The notes: generated by a model not told the origin, from the sequence alone. Positions 48,049-59,120 are shown, numbered from the stretch's first letter. The stretch is 64,000 nucleotides of DNA from Bidens hawaiensis (GCA_021521415.1 JAIQDT010003807.1:124001-188000); one strand, 5' to 3'. Program-made: numbers and translations.

Positions 48049-49100
48049 TGAAGAGGTAGGTTCCCGCAAAGCCCAGTTGGACCCACAAGACTCACCTTAA
48101 AGAGGTACGTCTACGCAAAGACCAACTGGATCCGCAGAACCCACCATGCTCAGAGAGATGAAGACCTTACACGCAGTAAGCCAGCTGTCCCTGCAGGAAA
48201 GCCTCCCTTGGTACAGTACCCTGCCTGTCCCCGCAGCTGTGGATACAAGCCAAGAATGAAGGCTACCCGCACTAACAGTTAGGCTACACGCATAAGGCAC
48301 TAACTCTTATACTTCAGTAATGTCACCTAAAGAAGGAATGAGCAGGGCGGGAATATTCCCGCCCAAAAGAGCCAGTCCGTACGCTTCTAGAAGATCTTTT
48401 GTACTATACCTACCAAGGTATGGACAAATAGACAAGATCTGACAAAAGCAACCCATGAACTAATCACAGGGTGACAGCTCACTGACAATAGTACGAGGAG
48501 GAGCACGCTCCAGTACAAAATGTCGCTATCCGCCGCTGCCTACCCACCAACTCCTATCATGGCACGAACGTAGCCCATAGTTGGTGGAAAAGGAATATTA
48601 TATACAGCTGGCCGTACCTGCTTGGAAACCTACATTCGGCTATAAATACTCCAACACATTGGAACGGTATCATCATCTTCTCTCTAGCTATTTCTCTTTA
48701 TATACACTTATATTCAGAGCAACCTAGTCTGATTCTCACGACAGAGGGTGCTCACAAGGAGGAACCCCCCCTTCTCAGTGACGAGTTTACGGTGTCTGTT
48801 TTGCAGGTTGAGAAGAATAACCATCTTTGCCGGACCTAACCCTCGTGGGAAACATCTACTTAACCCTAAGATTATCCTTAATCTGTCGGGGTCACTTTAT
48901 ATACACCTATATTCAGAGCAACCTAGTCTGATTCTCACGCCAAAGGGTGCTCACAAGGAGGAACCCCCCCTTCTCAGTGACGAGTTTACGGTGTCTGTTT
49001 TGCAGGTTGAGAAGAATAACCATCTTTGTCGGACCTAACCCTCGTGGGAAACATCTACTTAACCCTAAGATTATCCTTAATCTGTCGGGGTCACTTAGTG
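48049..49100 (+). repeat. 3' LTR of element 2 with internal duplication and lost end
   Basis: It matches the 5' LTR to about 48896, then repeats its last ~200 bp (from TATATACAC, 48698, again at 48897). The second copy stops at CACTTAGTG, so the last bases (TTTCTTCA) are absent and unrelated sequence follows. Confidence 0.85.
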
Positions 49101-49641
49101 CCTTTGCGCGGGTTAAGGCTATCGGATTTTCCCAGGGAACGCCCAAGCCAAACTCGGACGCCAGCGTAGATCCGGTTAAGACAACATAGTCTGGCCTGAA
49201 TGGGGTAGAGGGGCTCCTCTTGGAGGAGATGTGGCATCCCGTTATAGAGAAAGTCACCGTTTCAAAAAAAATAAAATCCATTATATTAATTTATTTAATG
49301 TAATAAATAAATAAATTATTATTATAATACCCAAACATGGTTTTTCCGGAAATGTCTAAGTCAAACTCTTAAGACAGCGTAAATTCATTTAAAACAACGT
49401 AGTTTGGTTAAAGTGAAACAATAAAACTCTCTAAATTAGATAACGCTATAATCTAACACAGCCGTTTTTTTTTTTTTAAGTTACTAATAATATAACTCCA
49501 GAATATTTTAGAATACATGACATCCACCAAAGGAAAGCAAAGCAACCCAAGAATCCAAATCTTTGTCTTCTCAACAATCCAAATTCCAAACCAAAACCAT
49601 CATTTCTCCACAAACCCCATGTATAATAAACCTTCAAAACC
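49101..49641. other. Flank of element 2, possible SINE tail, upstream region of next gene
   Basis: A GC-richer block at 49101-49260 ends in CCGTTTCAAAAAAAATAAAA and resembles the tail of the SINE at 5750, but no pol III boxes were found. The remainder is AT-rich and would hold the promoter and leader of the membrane-protein gene. Confidence 0.35.
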
Positions 49642-52600
49642 ATGCATTGCCCACCAAACTCCTTCACATACAACTCATCTTCCCTATGTTCTTGCAACCC
49701 AGGCTTCCTGTACACCACACCAACCAACACATGTCATCCATTCACTGTCTCACACGCTGGCGTGTACTCAGTTGGCACGGGCGTTGACTATTTGACCAAC
49801 AACCCAGAAACTGTCTTGTCATTTAATTCCATCAAGAAGTACACACAGGCTCAAGATGTGTTTCTTGGGGTTACTTTTTTGGTTATTGTTGTTTGGGGTT
49901 TGGTTTGTGTGGGTGTGAGGTATGGGAGTGTGGGTGATGGTGGCACAAGGTGGTTTAGAGTTAGGTGGTGGATTAGTAGATTGGATGTTTGTTTTGCTAC
50001 TAGTCATTGGCTGGTAATTTTTTATTTATTTTAATTTTAAGTTTTTTTTTTGGTTCGGGCGTGCACGGTTTGGTTTGGGTTGGGTGTGGGCTAAAACCGA
50101 ACCAAGAATTGAAAACCGTTCAGTTTCGGTTATTTCAGTTTTTTTGGTTTTGCCAAATGAGCTTGAATTTTTTTAGTCATTGGCTGGTAATGTTTTTTTA
50201 GGTTTTAAGTTTATTTGGTTCGGATGCTCACAGTTTGGCTTGGGTTGGGTTTGGGCTAAAATCGAACCAAGAATCGAAACTTTGGTTTTTGAGTTTTTGA
50301 AAACCATTCGGATTCGATTCTTTCGGTTTGGGCTCGGTTCGGTTTTGCCATTTGAGCTTAGAATTTTTAGTCAAAAAATGATATTTGGCCTAATGAGGTA
50401 TTTGTGCTAGACCGAACCAAGAATCAAAACTTTGGGTTTTTGAATTTTTGAAACCGTTCGGATTCGATTCTTTTGGTTTGGGCTTGTCGGTGGGATTGTA
50501 CTGGGCATGATTGATTGATTGATTGATTGGTTTGGGCTCGGTTCGGTTTTGCCATTTGAGCTTGGAATTTTTAGTCAAAAAATAAGATTTGGCTTAATAA
50601 AATTTGGGTATTTGGGCTAAACCGAACCAAGAATCGAAACTTTGGTTTTTTGAGTTTTTGAAAACCATTCGGTTTCGGTTCGGTTTTTTCGGTTTTGCCA
50701 AATGAGCTTAGATTTGAGTTGACAAACAAAATTTGGCCTAAAGTAATGAATTTGGGCCTAAATCATTTTATTAATTAATAACTAATTGAGTATTACACAT
50801 TTGAGCTAAAATATTTGAGTTGCATATTTAATAAATTCTTATAAATTACTTAAATAATAATCTATAATTCGGTTTGATTTTTATTATATGCAAAACCAAA
50901 GCCGAACCATAAGTTTCAGTTTTACAAAAACATAAGACCAAACCGTCGGTTTTTTCGGTCTTGGATCAGTTTTTTCAGTTTTATCTTTAACTGTACTACA
51001 TTGTTTGTGTAGGATGATCAAAAGGTTGTCAGAAAGAGGAAAACCGAACTCGGGGGAGCCTTATTAATCGCGAGTATCATTCTTTTTATCGGTTTGTTTG
51101 CCTCGTGAGTAATAAAACTTACTTAAATATCTATGTTATGCAATGCCTAGCCATTTATGTGAAAACGGGTTCTACGGGCCAAACAAAAAGTGTAACTAAA
51201 AAATAAAACGGGCCGAATGGTTGGATTGTTATTTTCAAAATAGCACATTTAATACATTAGTTATTTAGGAAATTAAAAAAGAAGGACAAAAAAATGTTAA
51301 CCTGACCCGTTTCAACTGCGAATTTTATTTATATGATTATATCTATCAGGTTCAACGGGCCAAACAAAACGTGTAACTAAAAAAGAAAACGGGCCGAACG
51401 GTTGAATTGTTATTTTCAAAATAGCACATTTAATGCACAAGTTATTTCGGAAATTAAAAAAAAAAGTACAAAAAAATGTTAACCTGACCCGTTTCAACTG
51501 TGAATTTTATTTATATGATTATATCTATCAGGTTCAATGGGCCAAACAAAAAGTGTAACTAAAAAAGAAAACGGGCCGAATGGTTGGATTGTTATTTTCA
51601 AAATAGCATATTTAATACACTAGTTATTTCAGAAATTCAGAAAAAAATGGATAAAAAATGTTAACCCGACCCGTTTCAACTGCCATGGAAAAATTACATT
51701 TCTACCCTTTACATCCATCACTACTGATGATTAAATATTAATGAATTAGTTTTGCTACAATTACAGGGGAATATACCAGATAATACAAAAACAAAGCATA
51801 GAAGTGCATAGTGTTGTAGCAGCAAACGCACCCGAATTAACTTCATTTAGCAACGATATGGAGTTCAACATAACCACCATTTCCGCAATGAGTTGTTCAA
51901 ACATTCAAAATCTCGGCACTTTAATAATGGGAAAGCCCGGTTTTCTGGATTTTAGAACCGCCCTGCTATCCACTTTCGCCAACTATTCTTGCCAAAACAC
52001 CACAACCGGGCCGATGGTTACACTCAAATGCAACAACTGTCAACTTATCCGAGACAACTTTTACACATCATGGCAGTTTATTGATCTTCCAAATGTACCC
52101 GCGAGTGCAGTCGGTTTTGAGTTTAATCTAACATCGAGGGACCGGTTAAACGAAAGGCATACGGGGTTTGTGAGCGGGATTTTGAAAAAGGGAAAGAATA
52201 TGAATGCGGAGATGGTTACGTTTAGAGGGAATGAAACGAATATATTGCAGTTTAATTTGTTTCCGAAGATATATAGAAATAAACATGATTTGAAACTTAT
52301 TCAGCCTTTGTTACATGAGTTTCTTCCGGGGTCTTCGTTTGGCGAGATCGATCAGTTGCGGGCCTCGTTAGAAAATCCCAACGACGGGGTTGTTAACATC
52401 ACTTTAGATGTTCATCTTCTTTCGTCTTATATTGTTGAGATCGATAACCAGAACTTATTGGGCCCAGGTGAGTTATTACCATTGCATTGTGTTTTTTCGT
52501 TTCTTTATTTATGCTGATATTTACCAAGATTATAGCATGTTTTTGATACGGGTCGGGTTGAGTTGACCTAAAAGACTAAAATACATTTGGGTATTTAAAT

Positions 52601-55600
52601 TTTCATAATAAAAATTTAGTGTGCCAAGTATAGGGGTGTAAACGACCGGAGCTGAGCCCGAACTCGTCTTGTTTCGAGTTCTATTTAGTAAATATAATAT
52701 TATATTTAGGTATATTGGTTTTTATTAGTCCCAACCATCTTCTTTTGGTTGATGTCGGTCCCAGCTAACGAATTGGCGGCTGACGGTCCCAAATTTTAAA
52801 GTATTTGTTCCCGACGGTCCGTGACTAACGGAATCCTAACACCGTTAGGTCCAGGTCGCCGGAAAAAACGTTTTTGGTCGGAAAAGTCACATTTTTTTTT
52901 CCAGAAAACACCACCCGAACACTGCCACCACCACCAATTGATTCCCCACCAACCAACCACCACCACTTGAGCACCACCAACCGTTTCTGATGATAGTTCC
53001 AGGGTTCCGGAGACCTCAGTAATTGGGGTTTTACTAGAAAAAGGTTCCTAAAGGTCCGATACAAAGTTACAAAGATGTTTGGGACAAAAATGTTGAGTTT
53101 TTCGGAAAAAAATGTGATTTTTCCGGCCAAAAACATTTTTCCGGCGACTTGCAACTAACGGCGTTAGGATTCTGTTAGTCGCGGACCGCTGGGAATCCTT
53201 TTCACCCGTATTAAAAATAAATAATGTGTTCAGACATTAATAAAAAAGTAATGAAGCCAAACGGGTTTGGGTTGAAAGGGGTTATTTTTAGTACGGGTCG
53301 AAACGGGGCCATGTTAGGTTCACTTGAAAATACTTTGTGTCCTTTTTGTTTTTTAAATTATAGCTAACTAATGCATTGAAAAGGGTTCCCGTTAAACCGG
53401 GCCATTTGTTCCCAACGGTCCGCGACTAACAGAATCCTAACGCCGTTAGTTGCAAGTCAGCCGCCAATTCGTTAGTTGGGACCGACAACGACTAAAAGAC
53501 GATAGTCGGGATTAATAAAAACTAATATACCTTATATTTAAGATCATGTATATTATTTAGCTATATTTATCATAATTTTATATACAAACATACAATAGTT
53601 ATTATAAAATATATAATTAGTTAGTTAAAGGAAGTTATATAAATAATAGGCATGTTTAGGGTCGCGAGCCAGCGCCCTAGCTTGGACTCGAGAAGTGAAG
53701 CTCGGGCTGGGTCTATTAAACAAGCTTATTTTTTACGTTCGAGTTCGGGCTCAAGCCCGTTTAAGCTGGGCCGGATTCGAACTTTTAGCAAGCCAATCTC
53801 GAGTAGTCATTTAATAAATAGATAAATAAAAATAGTGATAATGGTAACAAATATTAAAATATAAAATAATATAAATTTAAAAAATAAAATAATATAAATT
53901 ATTTCAATAATATATCTATTTTCTATGCATGCAGTAGGCTACCTTGCTGATGTGGGTGGCCTATATTGTGTTAGCATTGGGCTTTTCTTCTACTTATTGG
54001 TTCAAGTATGCTTCTCATCCATTATATATTTTCCAAGTTAATATCAAAACATGTATGTGTAAACTATAAATATCTTTTAAATATGTCATAACTATTTCCC
54101 CTTGTAGCTTGAATATAGATTTAAGGGGGTGTTTGGTACAGAGAATGGAATTGTAGAGAAATGGAATTGCAAAGAAAGGGAATTGGTCTGGAGAATGAGA
54201 ATTGACTGTTCTGTTTGGTAGTACAGAGATTTCAGTAGAGAAATATAGCTGAGAATCATTTCTCTTGTTTGGTACATAGGAAATAAACAGAGAGTTATAA
54301 CAGTTAACGCTATGCACGGATGAGGTGATTACCAACTGAATCCAGTAAAAAGAAAGAAATAATACAAACACTTCATAAGATACCATCCACTTACAAAACT
54401 TAGTTGGTTTTGCACAATGGCAACACCAGCCCATTTTTTTGGGCTTAGTCACTTATTATTCATTTTACAACAACGTGTTCGTTTTCAAAGAAACATGCTT
54501 GAAGATGGGAGAACAAGTCATTTTAATGACATCTATTTTTAGACAGTTACTGTTTATACACTGTATCTATGATGACAAATTGCTATTCAATCTAGATATT
54601 TCCTACCAGTCATGGAGTCGTATGTTGCAGAGCAGATGCATCAAAATTCCCTTCAGCCAGAAGCCGCATGGACCCGTCTCTAGAGAACTTGCGAGCAAAC
54701 AGAAAACAGGGGATCAATATTCCATTAGTCTTACACCATTCTGTTCGGTGTTCAGTCTCATAATACACATGGTTTATATCCTGCAATTGCAATATATATA
54801 AGTGGTTTCGCCATTTTAAGCAAAATGAATAATGATAGAAAAACATACAATATATAACCTTGATTCTTTGGATTTGTTGAGGGTTGGCACTTGCATAGTT
54901 ATAGGTTACAGGATGCCAGCTTCTCGTTTCCATGTTTGTGGCGGACTGGATCCATGAAGTGTATGTAACAGTTCGCCTTTCAAGCTCTCCCTCGAAATCA
55001 TTCATCTTAGGACACACAATTTAAACCTTATTATAAAGGGAAATAAGATTTCATAAGAAATTAAAAAATGTTTCTTACTGCAAGTAATGTCTGCACATAA
55101 TGCTCATCAGGAATGCAATTACGCTGCTTCTGAAGTTTCTGCATATTTTGAAAAAAAAAATCACAATTGAGTTTTAGGCTGACTTTAAAATGATTTCAAG
55201 AAAATGTAATAACTTACATAATTATGTTTTCCTTTACTATAATCTAAGGGTGGACGTCTCTGAAAAACATTAAATAAATAATGTTAGTAACAAATAAAAA
55301 CCAATATGTTCATATGTTGTCCTTTTCTGATGTTATAACAAAAATGGAAATACAAACCTTACATAACTTCTTAAAAACTGGAAATACGATGCCGTCATAT
55401 GCTACAACTTTTGCATGGCTTCTAATTAAAGCAATCCACTGAAAAGTTCAATTAAAAGGAGCCAAATTAAGGCAAAATTGCATAAGACAAAATGTGATAA
55501 AAATATGGTTCAACCTGTGAGGCTTTTCGCCATTTCCCCATTGGTATAACAGAAGACATCCTAGGATTGTAGCGACCTTCTTTCATATCAAGAAAGCTAA

Positions 55601-58600
55601 AACACATAAAGCCCAGATCAACAACAGTTTATACTAGGGTGTTTGAATGGAAGTAATTACCTGATTACTTCAACTACAGGTTGCAATAATCAGTTTCGAG
55701 TATTTGGGCAACCTACGTTTGTTTATGATTTTCTGGTGTCAAATAAACTAACTAACTATTCAAAGCAGCTCGAATACTAAACAACTATCTACCTACGATT
55801 TCTAACTTCACGATTGAAATCAACATAATTAAGTACAATTAGGTCAAAATTAACAGCAATAGAACCACAAATTATGTACAGTACAATTGAATTCTGCTTT
55901 AGAAATGATCTCCAAGCTCATGTACAATCAAATTAAGCATCATAAACGTAATTCAAATCCGATAATAATAACAATAATAATAGATAGAACAACCTAACGA
56001 TAAGCTTTTGGATGAGTACAATATCAACGAATACAATTCAATTCTGCTTAATCAATGATTTCCAAGCTCATGTACAGTCAAATTAAACATCATAAAGATA
56101 ACTCAATTCTAATAATATTAGAATAACCTAACTATAACAGCTAGAACAACTAAATAACTTCATGATTAAAATCAACATAATTAAGTACACTCAGGTCAAA
56201 ATAATAGAACAATCTAACGATAAGCTTTTGGACGAGTACAGAACTCAATAAATACAACTCAATTCTGCTTCAGCAATCATCTTCAAGCTCGAGTACAATC
56301 AAGTTAAACATCACTAATATAATTCAATTCTGACAACAACAATAATAATTAAATAACCTAATTACAAAAGTTTGAATAAGTAAATAACTATCTACCTAAC
56401 CATTTCTAACTTCACGATTGAAATCAACAAATTAAGCACAATTAGGTCAAAATTCGCCAAGCTCGTGTATAGTCAAGTTAAACATCATAAACATAATCCA
56501 ATTCCAATAATAACAATAATAAGTAATAACAACTACCTGACTACAACAGCTTGAATAAGTAAATAACTAATAACTATCTGCTATGATTTCTATCTAACAT
56601 CACGATTCAATTCAACATAATTAACTCCAATTAGGTCAAAACTAACGGCAAATAAGCCTTACCTTTTGAGACGAAGAGCCAATTAGCGCGTTCGCAAGAG
56701 CACCGAGCGGATTTGACGACGAAGAAGAGCCAGGTACGGCACACGCCGCACCGCCGGTGACTAAATCACGCATCGCCATCGGTCAATTGACTGTGAGCTC
56801 TGGTTCGATTGAGCTAGGGTTTGGATAGCAATCGATAATCTGTTTGGACCTTTATAGAGGAGGATGTTTGATCACCTTAATGTTATGTATTGATGAACAA
56901 AACAACAAAGCCGAACAATAATAGGATCGTTGGAGAGAGTGAGGAAGAGGCGTGAGAGAGTGAGGCTGAGAAATGAAACCAGAGAAATCCAATTCTCCGC
57001 TTTTGTTAGAGTAACAAAATCAAAGAAATGGAAATGGTTTATTTCCATTTCTCACCTCTTTCTTTCATAAACAAACAAGAGAATTCTTTCCAATTCCATT
57101 TCTCACCTCTCAATTCCCTCTACCAAACACCCCCTAAGAGGTTTCGTCACGAGGATAAAGTAATGAGAAGGATTAGAAACCGTAAGAAAGCACAAGAACG
57201 CTGGGACAAGGTATCCGTTATCCAATGTATTAAAACTCGATTCATTAGAGATGACAGTTTTGACCCAGTTACTTATAAATGGGCCGGTTTGGGCTGCGGT
57301 TTATCTCAAACGGGTCAACTAAAAAAAGTAGCCAAAAAGGGAGGGGGTCAAAAGGTGCGAACAGGTTGAAAGTCGACTACTTTCATAATAATAATAATAA
57401 TAAAACGTGACCTCGTAAATCGTTTAATTAAAAATTTAGTTTATTATTGTAATCATAATTAACATAGTAATTATTTATATATAAATTTAAAGTGGACAAG
57501 AAAGTGTATACAGGTCAGCCCAAACTGACTCGACCCGACTTGGTCCTTTCCACCCATATTAAAAATGTCCCGTTTCAACCCGAACCCTTTTCAACGCATT
57601 AGTTAGCTATAATTTAAAAATAAAAATGGACACAAAGTATTTTTCAAAGTGAACCCAACATGGCCCGTTTCGACCCGTCCTAAAAATAACCCCTTTCAAC
57701 CCAAACCCGTTTGGCTTAATTACTTTTTTATTAATGTCTGAACACATTACTTATTTATAAACTTTTTAAAAAGTTGGACAAAATGTATTTACAAGCCAAC
57801 CCGGCCCAGATCGTTTCGGCCCGTACTGAAACCGTCCCGTCACCTCTACAATATTTGTTTCTCTAGTTCATTGATTTGAATGCTTTAAATAGTTGAGGAA
57901 ATACGTGGCTTTTACATGGGGCCGTGGTTCATTGTCTCACGAAGACGGAAACGTTGTGCGGACATCATGCTGCTCGAGAATATTAACCAAGCCAAACCAA
58001 AATGAAGGATCATTATCTAAAAGAAAACAACATATAAGAAAAGATACCATCAGTTTCAACAAAAAAGTTAGCATACCTGATCATAAGGTAATACTTTATT
58101 TTATTTTTGGAATTATGCATATATGCAATAAAACTTGATACCAAATTGTGAGATGACAACATGGTTTTAGAATGTAAAGCTTTTGTAGCATCTAGAGGTG
58201 TAAAATGACAAAAATACCCCTGAATCTACTCGAATATTATTTGGCAATACATTTAGAGTTGATTCTATTGAATAGATTGATGGGCATTTTTGTCATTTTT
58301 TATTAATATGTTTTTTTGTAACAGATTTTTTAATTTACCTGATTAGGAAGAACATTAAGTATTTTTAGGAATCCCAGATTTGAAAGGTTAAGTTCTTTAA
58401 CATCCAGGTGGCACAAAAAGTGCGGTCGGATGACATGGATATTGCACATATACAACAACCAATGAGTTCTGCTGCTAATGACATACCTTTGCCACCTTCA
58501 TTAGGTAATCATTAATCACTGAATTATTGCAACAATTTTCGCTTTTTTTTAATCAAAATTACCGTTTTACCTCTTAGCCACTCTACTTCTGGTACTTTAT

Positions 58601-59120
58601 GAAAACTAACTCAAGGTTCAAGGGTCTAGTTTGACAAACATTTTATATTTTAAGGGCCCACTGATGACTTAACTACACAATAATATTGTTTTTAAAATTT
58701 TCAGTTAACTACTTGAAGTTTACATTTTATGTCTTGACCATGAAACTAATATAAATCAGGGGTATTTTGGTCATTTTTGGCTAAGTGTAGTGTCAATGAA
58801 CATAATTGCATAGTTGAAACTTTGTAAAATTTGTTTGATATTTTTATAGCTTGGTTTCGCTCGGTAGAAACTCAAGCTTGAGCTCGTTGAATAAATGAGT
58901 TACAATGTAGGCTTGAGTTTATTTACGCTCGGCTCGATCTTATCTATCCGTTTTCATGTCAACAGAAACCAAATCTGATTCAGAAATAAGTGGCTTGGAA
59001 ATCCATAAAAATATTCAAGATTTATACAAGTATAACTTGATGCTTCGAGAAGAACTGATTCGTGCTCAATCTATGCTCCGTTCTTTAACATCAAACGATT
59101 CTTCATCAAAGGGACAATAG
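49642..59120 (+). CDS. Plant membrane protein of unknown function, exon 5 split by a transposon
   Basis: Eight exons: 49642-50013, 51013-51104, 51767-52467, 53935-54005, 54108-54124 joined to 57138-57210, 57893-58087, 58408-58504, 58966-59120. Their lengths sum to 1773 nt (590 codons plus TAG) with every phase consistent. Features: a Cys-rich N-terminal stretch (CPPNSFTYNSSSLCSC), a first membrane span (FLGVTFLVIVVWGLVCVGV), a second (GGALLIASIILFIGLFAS), a Thr/Asn-rich presumably luminal domain (ELTSFSNDMEFNITTIS, SCSNIQNLGTL), a third span (DVGGLYCVSIGLFFYLLV), a basic segment (RRIRNRKKAQERWDK) and a helical C-terminus. It resembles an uncharacterised plant family (At1g71110-like, from memory, unchecked). 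No signal peptide is visible in frame at the chosen ATG, so the true start may differ. The 3010-bp insertion in exon 5 is the only lesion found. Confidence 0.8.
50050..50760. repeat. Imperfect tandem repeats in intron 1 of the membrane gene
   Basis: At least four units of about 150-200 bp contain GGTTCGGTTTTGCCATTTGAG, GAACCAAGAATCGAAAC and GGGCTAAA words. One unit carries a second copy of the exon-1 end with its splice donor (AGTCATTGGCTGGTAAT at 50175-50191; original at 50002-50018). Confidence 0.75.
51165..51690. repeat. Tandem triplication (about 182 bp) in intron 2
   Basis: Three units start GGTTCTACGGGCC, GGTTCAACGGGCC and GGTTCAATGGGCC (near 51168, 51350 and 51532), each with GCCAAACAAAA, TTATTTTCAAAATAGCA and GTTAACCTGACCCGTTTCAA or a variant. 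Confidence 0.85.
52709..53531. mobile_element. MULE-like fold-back element (823 bp)
   Basis: The ends GGTATATTGGTTTTTATTAG and the inverse TAATAAAAACTAATATACC begin inverted repeats of about 80 bp (sharing GAATTGGCGGCTGAC). A 9-bp target duplication TTATATTTA lies at 52700-52708 and 53532-53540, the Mutator hallmark. It sits in intron 3 of the membrane gene and has no coding capacity. Confidence 0.75.
53217..53395 (+). repeat. Intronic repeat, inverted partner at 57585-57765
   Basis: This segment (TGTTCAGACATTAATAAAA, AAACGGGTTTGGGTTGAAAG, TATAGCTAACTAATGC) recurs inverted at 57585-57765 with a few differences. Both copies lie in introns of the same gene, about 4.2 kb apart. Confidence 0.8.
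54610..55596 (-). pseudogene. Captured 3' part of a GT14 (BC10/DUF266-like) glycosyltransferase gene
   Basis: Six exons (minus): 55515-55596, 55358-55438, 55218-55259, 55079-55138, 54859-55005, 54610-54780, all with GT..AG introns. Together they encode about 194 residues with no stop before the natural end: SFLDMKEGRYNPRMSSVIP, KWRKASQ, WIALIRSHAKVVAYDG, RRPPLDYSKGK, KLQKQRNCIPDEHYVQTLLA, GELERRTVTYTSW, HPVTYNYASANPQQI and EHRTEWCKTNG. In plants this family (core-2/I-branching type, CAZy GT14) consists of Golgi-type membrane glycosyltransferases. The fragment lacks the N-terminal anchor and the first half of the catalytic domain, so it is not an active enzyme. It enters at phase 2, while the upstream PEX5 exon exits at phase 0, so a simple splice gives a stop after two codons. 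Confidence 0.85.
55640..56640. repeat. Tandem repeats inside the Harbinger-like element
   Basis: At least four units of about 160-210 bp, each with an AAGCTCATGTACAATCAA-like word (near 55914, 56069, 56283 and 56460), CATCATAA, AATAATAATAA and TTCACGATTGAAATCAACA. They fill the interval between the two captured gene fragments. Confidence 0.8.
56663..56779 (-). pseudogene. PEX5: Captured first coding exon of PEX5
   Basis: Minus strand, 39 codons from ATG (56777-56779) to the splice donor GTAAGG: MAMRDLVTGGAACAVPG, then SSSSSNPLGALANALIG and SSSQK. This matches the N-terminus of plant PEX5, the cytosolic import receptor for PTS1 peroxisomal proteins. It includes the conserved Cys (residue 13) used for receptor recycling in this family. 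The upstream bases within the element (56780-57010) may be the captured PEX5 leader and promoter. The WxxxF/Y repeats and TPR domain are absent, so only the first exon was captured. Confidence 0.85.
57585..57765 (-). repeat. Inverted partner of 53217-53395
   Basis: It is the reverse complement of the intron-3 segment with scattered changes and lies in intron 5 of the same gene. Confidence 0.8.

Larger units (their letters stand above)
37118..49100 (+). mobile_element. Tat-like Gypsy retrotransposon, degenerate (element 2, 12 kb)
   Basis: Order: 5' LTR (37118-37978), primer-binding site, gag, protease, RT, RNase H, a second RNase H, integrase, antisense accessory gene (43845-47100), polypurine tract (ACTGGGGGGACT before 48049) and an abnormal 3' LTR (48049-49100). 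Two RNase H domains and an accessory open frame point to the Tat group (Retand/Grande-like). The LTRs differ at about 14 positions over some 850 bp by eye, so the insertion is not very old. Coding regions carry many stops. No target duplication is visible (CCGTC before the 5' LTR), because the 3' LTR lacks its last bases. Confidence 0.9.
52634..53820. mobile_element. hAT GAGCTC MITE split by younger insertions
   Basis: The left end TAGGGGTGTAAACGA (52634) and GAGCTCGGGCT-type text at 53650-53820 appear to be the two halves of one MITE. A MULE-like element (52709-53531) lies between them and is itself interrupted at about 53200-53395. Confidence 0.5.
54125..57134 (-). mobile_element. Gene-capturing PIF/Harbinger-like element (3010 bp)
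   Basis: The left end GGGGGTGTTTGGTA (54125-54138) is the exact inverse of the right end TACCAAACACCCCC (57121-57134). TAA flanks it at 54122-54124 and 57135-57137. TIR and 3-bp target fit PIF/Harbinger. Removing the element and one TAA restores the exon codons LEYRFKRFRHEDK, which proves the boundaries. It encodes no transposase; on the minus strand it carries PEX5 exon 1 (56663-56779) and six GT14 exons (54610-55596), with introns retained, so capture was at the DNA level. This is a Pack-TYPE style element, seen more often for MULE and CACTA. Confidence 0.9.

Noticed and set aside
37118..49100. An intact, mobile retrotransposon
   Set aside because: Gag, RT and RNase H regions contain several stops and phase changes, and the 3' LTR lacks its end.
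54610..55017. A stand-alone glycosyltransferase gene
   Set aside because: Only the 3' six exons of a GT14 gene are present and they lie between transposon ends; no N-terminal anchor or first half of the catalytic domain.
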